IMG/VR virus record: IMGVR_UViG_3300030503_000341
Coordinates: 1 to 40,111 of that record
Reading direction: 5' to 3' (one strand)
Length of the DNA stretch: 40,111 nt
DNA from: a virus
The notes beneath the pieces were generated by a model. It did no database searches, was not told where the DNA came from, and saw only the letters and a list, made by a program, of their open reading frames with translations. Below, piece by piece: positions 1-6,591 of the stretch. The position numbers were made by a program, and so were the translations under genes. The stretch's first letter is position 1; each line of letters starts with the position of its first letter.

Positions 1-665
1 GACTTCTTACGCATCTCCCATATCTCCGTCATCTTGGCCGATTGCGCCTCCCTACGAGCCTCAGTCCACCCGTTCCGCACACGAATACGTAGGCTTTCCT
101 GGATTATCTGAGGCAACATGAGCAGAGAAGACGAAGACGCGGAAGCGTCACTCTCTCCTGCCTCCATATTTCTGAGGAAATGGAGTGGTTCATGCCAGCC
201 GTCGATGTGGGCCTGCGTGAGTATCTGGTTGATTCGGCCATAGTTGCGGCGGAAGGTGAGTGTTTGGGGGTTGGTGAACTGTCTGGAGCCCACGATGGAG
301 TATGGCTTCACCTTGCCAAACTTGGAATGGTCTGCATTGAGAAATTCACGACCAGAGCGTAAAGCAGCGCTTCGCGCCTCTTCGTTCCTCCACCAGACGC
401 ACATCCGGTACAAGGCGATATGCAGGGTCCTGCGGTTGACTCCAATCGCTTCACATATCTGGTCGCAGCCGACGAAAACAGGGGCGCTGGATGGTCCTGC
501 TGGCGTGCGTGTGGCGTCGTTTGGTGGGGGATGATGGATTTCTAGGTACGTGACCACGAGAGCGAGTGTTGCGCCTCCTAGGACTTTGCACAAGCTGGCG
601 TAGTAGGGAATTGGTGGCGGGATTGGCGTTTCATCCTCAATAAAGACTTCTGATCCATCTTTCAT
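1..665 (-). CDS. Putative winged-helix DNA-binding phage protein, 3' end outside window
   Basis: The frame is open from an ATG at 665 down to the left edge, giving at least 221 residues with no stop, so the C-terminus is missing. The start is supported by an AGAGG ribosome site four bases upstream. Residues about 19-45 (IPYYASLCKVLGG then an aliphatic helix) followed by a HTH-like stretch near residues 73-90 (CDQICEAIGVNRRTLHIALY) recall the winged-helix proteins found near replication modules of many phages, but this is pattern recognition only. A second conserved-looking block (PYSIVGSRQFTNPQTLTFRR) follows. The gene diverges from the plus-strand early block and could encode a regulator or replication factor. 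A 14-bp palindrome lies nine bases upstream of its start. Existence of the gene is fairly sure; function is not. Confidence 0.7.
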   Translation of the reverse strand, partial: MKDGSEVFIEDETPIPPPIPYYASLCKVLGGATLALVVTYLEIHHPPPNDATRTPAGPSSAPVFVGCDQICEAIGVNRRTLHIALYRMCVWWRNEEARSAALRSGREFLNADHSKFGKVKPYSIVGSRQFTNPQTLTFRRNYGRINQILTQAHIDGWHEPLHFLRNMEAGESDASASSSSLLMLPQIIQESLRIRVRNGWTEARREAQSAKMTEIWEMRKK

Positions 666-673
666 ATCGCCTC

Positions 674-687
674 TATCTATATAGATA
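674..687. promoter_or_regulatory. Perfect 14-bp palindrome, candidate operator
   Basis: The bases TATCTATATAGATA read the same on both strands. The site sits directly upstream of the ribosome site of the leftward gene starting at 665, in the shared divergent control region. A dimeric repressor site is the simplest explanation. An AT-rich promoter core for the leftward gene is an alternative. Confidence 0.4.
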
Positions 688-730
688 CAGATATAGTTGC
701 AACAAAGTATTATTTACTTTCATTATTTCC

Positions 731-760
731 TTGACACAATCACCATCGGTGCGAGAGTAT
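731..760 (+). promoter_or_regulatory. Candidate sigma70-like early promoter
   Basis: A perfect TTGACA lies at 731-736. After 18 bases comes a weak -10, GAGTAT, at 755-760. It is the only full-consensus -35 seen in the divergent region and points towards the plus-strand block, whose first gene starts at 895. The predicted transcript would begin near 767, giving a leader of roughly 125 bases. The -10 is poor, so the element is likely but unproven. Confidence 0.5.
741..751. promoter_or_regulatory. Operator-like inverted repeat inside promoter (CACC-ATC-GGTG)
   Basis: A perfect 4-bp inverted repeat around three bases, preceded by AT (ATCACCATCGGTG), occupies the spacer between the -35 and -10 hexamers. 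The same ATCAC-N5-GTG pattern recurs at 3285-3297 and 13238-13250, each time just upstream of a gene. This suggests one regulator acting on several promoters. Confidence 0.4.
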
Positions 761-782
761 CTATTCATCGGTGAGGCGTTAT

Positions 783-870
783 CACACTCGTAGGTAGCCG
801 AGGCAAGGTTTGACGCTTAGCGAGTGTGGCGTTCGTTACTGACAAACGAAAAGGGCTCGCGTAAGAGCCC
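783..870 (+). promoter_or_regulatory. Structured 5' leader with three successive hairpins
   Basis: Three perfect stems follow one another in the untranslated leader: CACACTCG (783-790) with CGAGTGTG (821-828), TTCGTT (832-837) with AACGAA (845-850), and GGGCTC (853-858) with GAGCCC (865-870). The third stem has no U-tract on the plus strand. Read on the minus strand it is followed by TTTTC and could act as a weak leftward terminator. I do not recognise a known riboswitch. The element ends 24 bases before the first start codon. Confidence 0.4.
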
Positions 871-894
871 AATCTTACACCGAGGTCAACCGCC

Positions 895-1056
895 ATGAAG
901 ACCGTAACCTTTGGATCGCTCGCAATCGGCTCACACTTCATCCTTCACATCTTGGGCTCCGAAGCCTACTTCACCAAGATCAGCGCGACCGTAGCTGAGT
1001 CCGGCAAGATCGCCATCGGGCTCGACGACGACTGCCACTGCTTCCCCGCTCTCTAA
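895..1056 (+). CDS. Small hypothetical protein, first gene of the rightward block
   Basis: This 53-residue frame starts at an ATG in the AACCGCCATG context shared by several genes of this block and ends with TAA at 1054. The protein (MKTVTFGSLAIGSHF...) contains a Phe/Leu/Ile-rich segment, then an acidic DDD and a CHC motif near the C-terminus. It resembles the very short early proteins of many phages that set values such as thresholds or inhibit a host target, but I do not recognise the family. It is the first gene after the structured leader. Support comes from its position, start context and phage-like codon use. Confidence 0.55.
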   Translation: MKTVTFGSLAIGSHFILHILGSEAYFTKISATVAESGKIAIGLDDDCHCFPAL

Positions 1057-1132
1057 CCGCCAACCCCGAGGCCAGCTGGTTATCTGGCCAGCACCACTAG
1101 TGTCCTGCGGGACAGAAACGAGGATCACCGCC

Positions 1133-1390
1133 ATGGCAAGAACAATCGAAGTGACAGACGAGCAATACGAAGCGCTGGAGTGGGCGCTGCAGATCGCTGG
1201 AGACGATCAAGAGTCGTATCTCGCGGGAGGCTATGCCGCGAAGGATTACGGCAATGATGGACTTATCGAGAAAGCCGCGACTCTTCGCTTGGTGCGCGAC
1301 GTGGCTGAGGCTTTGGGCATGGTCACGATCAAGGAGCAGTTTGAAGCGTGCGCTGTAGAAGCACAATCTTGCTCGGAGGAAGGAGTATGA
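1133..1390 (+). CDS. Hypothetical early protein, 85 aa
   Basis: The chosen start is the ATG at 1133, preceded by AGGA at 1121-1124 and the ACCGCCATGG context. A GTG at 1100 would add 11 residues but has no such site. The protein is acidic and helical (MARTIEVTDEQYEALEWALQ at its N-terminus) and has no membrane segment or recognisable catalytic motif. Its stop TGA overlaps the ATG of the next gene (ATGA at 1387-1390), so the two are probably translationally coupled. The function is unknown. Confidence 0.7.
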   Translation: MARTIEVTDEQYEALEWALQIAGDDQESYLAGGYAAKDYGNDGLIEKAATLRLVRDVAEALGMVTIKEQFEACAVEAQSCSEEGV

Positions 1391-1587
1391 GCCGCACACA
1401 CACATCCACCTTCACCGTCGACACCCCACCCAAGCAGGTTAGCGGGTACGACTACCGCAACAATGCGTGGGTTCTGGATGGATACTACGTGTCCTGCGCA
1501 CATCCTTCAGGCATGGATTGTGGCTGCTTTGGACGTGACCACGCTTCCGATCCTGTCCCACCCTCATCCTTCCCCGATATTCACTAA
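1387..1587 (+). CDS. Hypothetical protein with Cys-rich patch, 66 aa
   Basis: The ATG at 1387 overlaps the preceding stop in ATGA and is preceded by GGAGGAAGGAG, a very strong ribosome site. Residues about 35-51 (YVSCAHPSGMDCGCFGRDHA) hold three cysteines and two histidines that could bind a metal. The N-terminus is Thr/Pro-rich. The layout is that of many small phage proteins of unknown function. No specific family is claimed. Confidence 0.65.
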   Translation: MSRTHTSTFTVDTPPKQVSGYDYRNNAWVLDGYYVSCAHPSGMDCGCFGRDHASDPVPPSSFPDIH

Positions 1588-1600
1588 GGAGCGTCCCGCC

Positions 1601-1774
1601 ATGATGCCCAACACCCCAGCCATCTACACTGCACCCAATGGACAAGAGTTTAGGTGCATCGTGCTCACAGGACGCTTGGATCCCGTCTTCCACGACTACC
1701 TCATCCTGATGCTGCACAACGATCGTAAAGTGTACGCCGATCCTGTGCGCCTCATGCCAATCAACGAAGCCTAA
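1601..1774 (+). CDS. Hypothetical protein, 57 aa
   Basis: The ATG at 1601 follows AAGGAGCG at 1587-1594 and the CCCGCCATG context. A longer reading from 1463 runs antisense-like through the previous gene and is not needed. The 57 residues show a small beta-rich pattern (AIYTAPNGQEFRCIVLTGRL, then YLILMLHNDRKVYADPVRL), resembling SH3-like mini-domains common among phage accessory proteins. The function is unknown. Confidence 0.6.
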   Translation: MMPNTPAIYTAPNGQEFRCIVLTGRLDPVFHDYLILMLHNDRKVYADPVRLMPINEA

Positions 1775-1801
1775 CGCACCGCCAACACAAGGAGAAACAC
1801 C

Positions 1802-2449
1802 ATGAGTGTCACGATTGAAACGATGGTTCAACGCTGGAGTGGGCTGGAGCGGCCACTCTTCAAGGGCAAGCTGATCGACCGAGACGGCTGCAAATGCGCG
1901 CAAGGCGATGTTCTATCCTGCGCTGGGTTCACAGACCATCAGCTTCGCGCAATGACGCAGAACAAGGCGGACAAAGAAGTTGCGGCCATCCTGGGTATCA
2001 GTCGCACACATGCGGTTCTCCTGCGCAACGTGAACGACAAGGTTGGAGGAGCACCGCAATTGGTTCTCTCTGATCCCGCGCAGGTCATCGGCGACCAAGC
2101 GCCGCTCTTGCTCGCCTTCTGGCTGCATCTCGACGGGCTTTCGGATGCTGCGAGGGATGCTGCGAGGGGTGCTGCGTGGGATGCTGCGAGGGGTGCTGCG
2201 TGGGATGCTGCGAGGGATGCTGCGTGGGCTGCTGCGTGGGATGCTGCGTGGGATGCTGCGAGGGGTGCTGCGTGGGATGCTGCGTGGGATGCTGCGTGGG
2301 CTGCTGCGAGGGATGCTGCGAGGGATGCTGCGTGGGCATCCAGTGAAATCCAAGGCATCGTGCAATTGGAGAAGGAGGGACGAGAGCCCTACTTTCTCGC
2401 ATTCTTTGGACTCAAGACGTGGGACGATGTTCGCGCCCTAATCAGGTAA
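1802..2449 (+). CDS. Hypothetical protein with 16 tandem AAW/AAR tetrapeptide repeats
   Basis: The ATG at 1802 follows AAGGAG at 1789-1794. The 215-residue protein has an N-terminal part (1-114) with a HTH-like stretch near residues 56-77 (ADKEVAAILGISRTHAVLLR). Residues 115-178 are 16 consecutive four-residue units of the form [D/G/A]-A-A-[R/W], followed by a normal-looking 37-residue tail ending in LKTWDDVRALIR. Ala-rich Trp/Arg repeats like this occur in phage and bacterial proteins of unknown role and should form a long helix with a stripe of alternating aromatic and basic side chains. Recognition of a nucleic acid or membrane surface is a guess. The repeat makes all six frames open here, which explains several spurious readings. 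Confidence 0.75.
   Translation: MSVTIETMVQRWSGLERPLFKGKLIDRDGCKCAQGDVLSCAGFTDHQLRAMTQNKADKEVAAILGISRTHAVLLRNVNDKVGGAPQLVLSDPAQVIGDQAPLLLAFWLHLDGLSDAARDAARGAAWDAARGAAWDAARDAAWAAAWDAAWDAARGAAWDAAWDAAWAAARDAARDAAWASSEIQGIVQLEKEGREPYFLAFFGLKTWDDVRALIR
2144..2335 (+). repeat. 12-bp tandem repeat, 16 units, in frame
   Basis: The unit GCTGCG[A/T]GG[G]-[A/G/C]T recurs about every 12 bases for 192 bases, always keeping the reading frame of the gene at 1802-2449. Units differ at two positions only, switching Arg/Trp and Asp/Gly/Ala. This pattern implies recent slippage or recombination growth with selection on the tetrapeptide. Confidence 0.9.
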
Positions 2450-2510
2450 CCCCTTCGTGGGCTCAACGCCGAGAGCGCCATCCCCACGATTCACCAACAG
2501 GAGCTAGACC

Positions 2511-2693
2511 ATGGCAAAGAGCAGCGAAGACAAGTGGGTAAGCAATCTCGATCCTGTTGCACGCCCTATGTGTGTCTACCAATGCTCAGTGTGCGCCACC
2601 CGAGTCGCCGGCCGCGACGGTAAGCCTCAACGTTGTCCGCTAGGGTCCTGCCAGAAGCGCGGGACCATGGAGACCATCTATGCACCAGTATGA
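2511..2693 (+). CDS. Small zinc-ribbon protein
   Basis: The ATG at 2511 follows AGGAG at 2500-2504. The 60-residue product carries CSVC (residues 25-28) and CPLGSC (residues 42-47), two cysteine pairs with knuckle-like spacing typical of a zinc ribbon. It has no other domain. Small zinc ribbons of phages often bind nucleic acid or host RNA polymerase, but nothing here fixes a partner. Its 3' end overlaps the start of the next small gene by 14 bases. Confidence 0.65.
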   Translation: MAKSSEDKWVSNLDPVARPMCVYQCSVCATRVAGRDGKPQRCPLGSCQKRGTMETIYAPV

Positions 2694-2829
2694 TCCAACC
2701 GGCTGTCTGCGCACGCGTCGTAAAGAGCAGAGAGAGCGCATGGCTGCACTAAACATCACAATCGGATGCCTGTTCGTCTCCATGCTGCTCGGAGGCGCCT
2801 GGCTCGTCCTCCACTATTTCCCCAACTGA
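2680..2829 (+). CDS. Small single-pass membrane protein
   Basis: This 49-residue frame starts at an ATG inside the end of the previous gene. It has a basic N-terminus (RTRRKEQRER, residues 11-20) followed by a hydrophobic stretch at residues 22-46 (AALNITIGCLFVSMLLGGAW onward), predicted to span the membrane with the basic end inside. The size and topology fit small phage membrane effectors or a holin-like protein, but there is no endolysin next to it. It ends with TGA nine bases before the next ATG. Confidence 0.5.
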   Translation: MHQYDPTGCLRTRRKEQRERMAALNITIGCLFVSMLLGGAWLVLHYFPN

Positions 2830-2838
2830 GGAGCCACC

Positions 2839-3009
2839 ATGTACCGATATGATCCTGATGCCGTTGACGTTAGCAGCGTCAACACGCGATTCTGGCACAT
2901 GATCCACCAGCTCGCCGTCGCAGCGGCAGCCTGCTACCCCAACCGCGTATCCATCTGCCTCACAGTGGAGGAAGTAGCGGCGCGAGAAAGAAAGGCCCAA
3001 TGCCAATAA
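2839..3009 (+). CDS. Hypothetical protein, 56 aa
   Basis: The ATG at 2839 lies in the CCACCATG context with GAGGAG at 2828-2833 as ribosome site, overlapping the previous stop. The protein starts MYRYDP, echoing the MHQYDP start of the gene before it, and ends in a charged helix (EEVAARERKAQCQ). Its stop TAA at 3007 overlaps the next gene, which begins at 3000. No family is recognised. Confidence 0.55.
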   Translation: MYRYDPDAVDVSSVNTRFWHMIHQLAVAAAACYPNRVSICLTVEEVAARERKAQCQ

Positions 3010-3266
3010 CAATCCTGCCTGAGTGGGAGCACCTGACCAACGCCGCCATCGCCGCGATGTTGGAGGTATCCCCCACAGCCGTCATGTACGCACGCAGGAG
3101 AGCTAAAGGGCACTGCGAGCGCTGCGATACTCCCGCGGTCCCTGGGGAGCGTCTGTGTGTCGCGCACGAGGCTGCAATCACAGCGAAGAGGCGTCGGCGC
3201 GGCGGTCACATGCCATGGAAACCGGGCACGCGAGGACGCCCACCAAAGTTCACAAGCGGACTCTAA
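3000..3266 (+). CDS. HTH and zinc-finger phage protein, 88 aa
   Basis: The ATG at 3000 overlaps the previous gene by ten bases and follows GAAAGAAAGG. Residues 11-33 (HLTNAAIAAMLEVSPTAVMY) look like a helix-turn-helix, followed by RRRAKGHCERCDTPAVPGER with CxxC and a later CxxH (C53, H56), a combination seen in many phage proteins derived from zinc-finger mini-domains. A basic tail (KRRRRGGH) ends in GRPPK, like an AT-hook. This strongly suggests DNA binding. It is the last gene before the promoter and operator at 3276-3304 and is a candidate for the regulator acting there. Confidence 0.7.
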   Translation: MPITILPEWEHLTNAAIAAMLEVSPTAVMYARRRAKGHCERCDTPAVPGERLCVAHEAAITAKRRRRGGHMPWKPGTRGRPPKFTSGL

Positions 3267-3275
3267 CTTATTAGC

Positions 3276-3304
3276 TTGCGCTTTATCACTAATAGTGTTT
3301 TACT
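3276..3304 (+). promoter_or_regulatory. Candidate promoter for the recombination genes
   Basis: TTGCGC (3276-3281) and TTTACT (3299-3304) are separated by 17 bases in the only sizeable AT-rich gap of this part of the block, just upstream of the gene starting at 3326. Each hexamer matches the sigma70 consensus at four of six positions. The operator-like repeat at 3287-3297 fills the spacer, as at the 731 promoter. Confidence 0.35.
3287..3297. promoter_or_regulatory. Operator-like inverted repeat (CACT-AAT-AGTG)
   Basis: Perfect 4-bp arms around three bases, preceded by AT, match the ATCAC-N5-GTG pattern. The site lies five bases after the -35 hexamer; the site at 741 lies four bases after its -35. 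The same position in two independent promoters favours a real control site. Confidence 0.4.
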
Positions 3305-3325
3305 CAAGTTCTCAAAGGAGATTCA

Positions 3326-4633
3326 ATGAGCAACCCGACAACTTCCCTAGAAGTCCAAGAGCCTAACCTGCCGGAATATCAAGAGCAGAACGTCTCGATG
3401 GTCCAACAATACGCGACAGCGCGTATCCAGTCCGCCTACATCGTGGCCGCGAAGAACCCGCGCAACGTGGATGTGATCCGCCAAGAGGTTCTCCGCGAGT
3501 GCTCGCGCCCCTCGTTCTGCACGCCCGACGAGAGCAAGAATGGTTCCAGCTTGGCCATCTACCGGGTCCCGCGCGGTTCGGTCAAGCAGTCTGACGGGAC
3601 GTGGGTGAACAACAACATCGAAGGCCCCACCATCCGCTTCGCTGAGATGCTCTTGCGTTCCTGGCGCTACCTCTCCATCGAAGTGAACCCCATGGGCGAG
3701 GATGACAAGCAGCGTCTCCTGCAAGTCATCTGCACCGATTACCAGAGCTGCAACTTCACCAGCGAGATCGTGAGCGTCCCGAAGACGGTCGAGCGCAAGA
3801 AGCTAAAGGCTGGTGATGAGTGCTTGGCACAACGAACGAACACTTATGGTGATCCTGTTTACCTCGTCAAAGCAACCGATGACGAACTGGCGATGCGCAC
3901 CAACGCGCTTATCTCCAAAGCACGCCGCAACCTCATCCTCCAAGCCGTACCTGGCTGGCTGATTGAGGAAGGCGTGGATAAGGTTCGCGAGACTGCACGC
4001 ACCAAGGACGCACAGGATCCCGATGGAGCTCGCCGCAAGCTGTTCGATGCCTACGCGACTGTTGGCGTGAGCGTGGCGCAGATCGTGGAGTATTTGGGCC
4101 ACGAGAACCAATTGAGCCCGACTGAGCTGGAAGACTTGCGCGGCTACTACTCAGGCATCCGCGAGGGTGTGACGAAATGGTCTGACGTTGTGGCTTCCAA
4201 GGACAACGCGGCTGGCGAGGACAAGAGCACCGACCAGATCGAGAAGCTCTTCGCTGAATTGGAGATGGCCCCGGCAGTCGTTCGCAGGACCAAAGCGAAG
4301 TACGTTGGCAATGTGCCAGAGCTGCTGAAGTACCTGGAGGCTCAGGTCGCAAAGAAGAAGAACGACGGCGGCGCGAAGCCAGCGGAGGCGACTAAGGCCG
4401 ACGTAAACCCTTCCAAGCCCGCTTCGACGGAACCGTCGCAATCATCGACCGCTTCCTCCAAAACAGCATCCTCTACCCCGACGGCAAATACCCCGAGCCC
4501 AGACAAGAGTTCCACCGCAACCGCGCCGATTGGTGAGGTTGAGGAGAACATGGACGCCGAGCCAGTCGAGGACGAGAATCCAAAGCAATACTTCACCGCT
4601 CCTCCTGCTGTCGAAGAGGAAGGCTGGAGCTAA
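3326..4633 (+). CDS. Putative recombination (single-strand annealing) protein
   Basis: The ATG at 3326 follows AAAGGAG at 3315-3321. The 435-residue protein has a conserved-looking core (about 1-285) with EGPTIRFAEMLLRSWRYL, then LAQRTNTYGDPVYLVKATDD and ISKARRNLILQAVPGWLIEE. A linker rich in Ser, Thr, Ala and Pro (about 345-400) leads to an acidic tail ending EEEGWS. I know this core from phage proteins annotated as hypothetical or recombination-associated. Its place two genes before a RecB/Cas4-like nuclease matches the exonuclease plus annealing-protein pairs of phages, and an acidic tail is common in ssDNA-binding proteins. The annealing role is inferred from context and not shown by a motif. 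Confidence 0.75.
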   Translation: MSNPTTSLEVQEPNLPEYQEQNVSMVQQYATARIQSAYIVAAKNPRNVDVIRQEVLRECSRPSFCTPDESKNGSSLAIYRVPRGSVKQSDGTWVNNNIEGPTIRFAEMLLRSWRYLSIEVNPMGEDDKQRLLQVICTDYQSCNFTSEIVSVPKTVERKKLKAGDECLAQRTNTYGDPVYLVKATDDELAMRTNALISKARRNLILQAVPGWLIEEGVDKVRETARTKDAQDPDGARRKLFDAYATVGVSVAQIVEYLGHENQLSPTELEDLRGYYSGIREGVTKWSDVVASKDNAAGEDKSTDQIEKLFAELEMAPAVVRRTKAKYVGNVPELLKYLEAQVAKKKNDGGAKPAEATKADVNPSKPASTEPSQSSTASSKTASSTPTANTPSPDKSSTATAPIGEVEENMDAEPVEDENPKQYFTAPPAVEEEGWS

Positions 4634-4687
4634 CACCCACCGCGAGCCGGCGCGTAATCCGGCAATCCATAGAGAGGTTCCACCGCC

Positions 4688-4963
4688 ATGGACCGCAAGA
4701 TTCACAAATACGTTCTACCCTTGGAAGATCATTCGCGAGCCTTGATGCCAGTAGGGGCAGAGGTCCTTTCGGCTCACGAGCAAGACGATAAGGTTTGCGT
4801 TTGGGCGCTTATTGATCCAGCACAAAACCAAAACCAGACGCGCACCTTCGTAATCGTCGGAACTGGCGCAACGATGGAGTACCACGATCAATTGCGATTC
4901 ATCGACACGGTTCATCTTTATGAAGGCAGTTTAGTGCTGCACGTCTTTGAGTTCAGACGCTAG
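4688..4963 (+). CDS. DUF7352-like phage protein, 91 aa
   Basis: The ATG at 4688 sits in CCACCGCCATGG after GAGAGG. The protein begins KIHKYVLPLEDHSRALMPVG, continues CVWALIDPA and ends GSLVLHVFEFRR. This order (K-x-Y-x-[LI]-x-L, MP-x-GA, WALxDP, GTG, LVxHVFE) matches a small all-beta family widely encoded by phages, usually uncharacterised. It lies between the annealing-protein candidate and the nuclease and may be a small accessory factor. Family assignment is from memory of the pattern. Confidence 0.75.
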   Translation: MDRKIHKYVLPLEDHSRALMPVGAEVLSAHEQDDKVCVWALIDPAQNQNQTRTFVIVGTGATMEYHDQLRFIDTVHLYEGSLVLHVFEFRR

Positions 4964-4992
4964 TCCCATCACCCTCCAGAAAGGCCACCGCC

Positions 4993-6312
4993 ATGGCACA
5001 GCAATACCCTGCTTTACGTCAATCGCTTCATGAACGCATGAGCTGTGAAACCAGCTACAAACTCGTCGAGATCGACGGCATCAAGCCACCCAGCACCGCC
5101 CCAGCCTTTCGTGGGACAGACTGCCACGAGATACTCGCACCCTACGCTCGCTGGTGCGCCCAGAAGCGCGTGAAGGCCGACTTCGCGTATCTCGATTCAC
5201 TCTTGTCGTCCGCAACCGAGGAAGTCGTGGGCATCATGGAAACGTGCCGCGACAACATCGAGATTGATTGGGAGAACTTCTTCGCAGCCGAGATCAGCAT
5301 GGGTCTCGACGGAGACTTCCAGCCAACGTACAGCTACGACCACGATGGCAAACCGCTTCCTATGGACCCCCTCTGGGATTTCGTCACTAGAAGCAACAAG
5401 GTTCCAGCCTACTGCGCGATTCTGGACACCATCTACCTAATGCCTGGTGGCCGCGTGGCGCGCATCAGGGACTATAAGAGCCACCCTCGCCCGTTCAGCG
5501 CCGATACATTCCAAGGCAAGCTCTACAGCCTCATGCTGTTCATGCACATTCCCGAGTTGAACGAGATCGAGTTTGGACTCCAATTCATCCGCTACGCCAA
5601 CAAGACCGAGACGCACAAATACTACCGCTCGGACGTCCCGCAGATGATGGAGGACATTCGCCGTGAGCGCAACCGGCAGATGGACATTCATGAGAAGGTT
5701 CTGTACGACCAGCCTCTCCGCACCCATGGCGGCTCGCATTGCGTCTACTGCCCTTGCGTGCTCGATCCCATCCACATCCCGTGCCCCATTGCCCAACTGA
5801 ACCCCATGACGAACCTGAGTCCTGCCGACCGCCTGAACTGGCGTCTCGTGCACGACGTGATGAATCGCACGAACAACAAGGCGATGCAGGATTACGTCGA
5901 GGGCAGCGGGCAGGATATCAACTCGCAGGACGCCAACGGCAAGCACTATACCTTTGGGCCTGTCGAGAAGGAGAAGACCACCTATCCACTATTCGCGGAC
6001 AATGGCTCTGGCGGCTTCGACATGCCAATTGTGGATGCGCTCCTGGACTGGCAGAACGCTTACCCCGAGGATCTTCAACCCAAGCGGCGGGATCAAAAGC
6101 CATGGTTCCTCAACCTTCGCATCGGCTCGACACAGTTGAAGTCCTACCTCAAGGCGAAGAAGAGGGAGCTAATCGATAACCGTATCAAAGACCTCGCAAC
6201 TGTTGAGGTCAAAGTAGAAAACCGCATAACGCGGGACGCTGAAGTAGACGACGGCGCAGGCGAAGAGTACCGCGAATGGGACGGGAGTGGCGACGATGAA
6301 ATCCAATTCTAA
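4993..6312 (+). CDS. RecB/Cas4-like PD-(D/E)XK nuclease with Fe-S cysteine cluster
   Basis: The ATG at 4993 follows GAAAGG and ACCGCCATGG. The 439-residue product carries the full RecB-family nuclease signature: RG-x3-HE at residues 40-46, catalytic D145 (ILDTIYL), D160-Y-K162 and the Q174-x3-Y178 motif. A single Cys at 18 and a cluster at C250, C253, C255 and C264 match the four-cysteine iron-sulphur pattern of AddB/Cas4-type nucleases. It should digest DNA ends, with annealing by the product of the 3326 gene as a plausible partner. The C-terminal 170 residues are not recognised. This is distinct from lambda Exo, which lacks the Fe-S cluster. Confidence 0.85.
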   Translation: MAQQYPALRQSLHERMSCETSYKLVEIDGIKPPSTAPAFRGTDCHEILAPYARWCAQKRVKADFAYLDSLLSSATEEVVGIMETCRDNIEIDWENFFAAEISMGLDGDFQPTYSYDHDGKPLPMDPLWDFVTRSNKVPAYCAILDTIYLMPGGRVARIRDYKSHPRPFSADTFQGKLYSLMLFMHIPELNEIEFGLQFIRYANKTETHKYYRSDVPQMMEDIRRERNRQMDIHEKVLYDQPLRTHGGSHCVYCPCVLDPIHIPCPIAQLNPMTNLSPADRLNWRLVHDVMNRTNNKAMQDYVEGSGQDINSQDANGKHYTFGPVEKEKTTYPLFADNGSGGFDMPIVDALLDWQNAYPEDLQPKRRDQKPWFLNLRIGSTQLKSYLKAKKRELIDNRIKDLATVEVKVENRITRDAEVDDGAGEEYREWDGSGDDEIQF

Positions 6313-6583
6313 AGTCATATCGCAACGTGAGGCCCACAGGCTTCGTCAACAGGTAAAAGCGCAGGCCGACCGCATCCAGCAACTTGAGTGGGTCGTGCGC
6401 CGCTGGCGGGTGAGCCGAATCGCCGAGGGAACTGAGATTTTCGAGGTCAACGAATCGGGAGCGTCGCTAAATTGGGCGTTACGAACTGCAAGCCTGTTAG
6501 GTCACGTTGTCGTTTGCCGTCAGCGCGGCAACTCGGTTTCGTACTTGGCACTCCCACTCCCCGAAGAAAAGATGACCGACTAA
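6296..6583 (+). CDS. Hypothetical protein with N-terminal coiled coil, 95 aa
   Basis: The ATG at 6296 follows GGGAG at 6283-6287 with eight-base spacing. The upstream GTG at 6287 overlaps that site and is rejected. The first 17 bases overlap the nuclease gene. Residues about 7-35 (REAHRLRQQVKAQADRIQQL) form a heptad-like helix, followed by a beta-rich part ending LALPLPEEKMTD. It may be an accessory to the nuclease or to the Rad50-like ATPase that follows ten bases downstream. No family is recognised. Confidence 0.65.
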   Translation: MKSNSKVISQREAHRLRQQVKAQADRIQQLEWVVRRWRVSRIAEGTEIFEVNESGASLNWALRTASLLGHVVVCRQRGNSVSYLALPLPEEKMTD

Positions 6584-6591
6584 GGAGCACT

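Noticed and set aside
2144-2335. CRISPR array
   Set aside because: The 12-bp units are contiguous, with no spacers, and lie in frame within a gene.
2085-2402. Alternative repeat proteins (PTQHPSQH, RSIPRSIP, MLRGMLRG) in other frames
   Set aside because: They arise from the same 12-bp repeat read in other frames; only the 1802-2449 frame continues into normal sequence on both sides.
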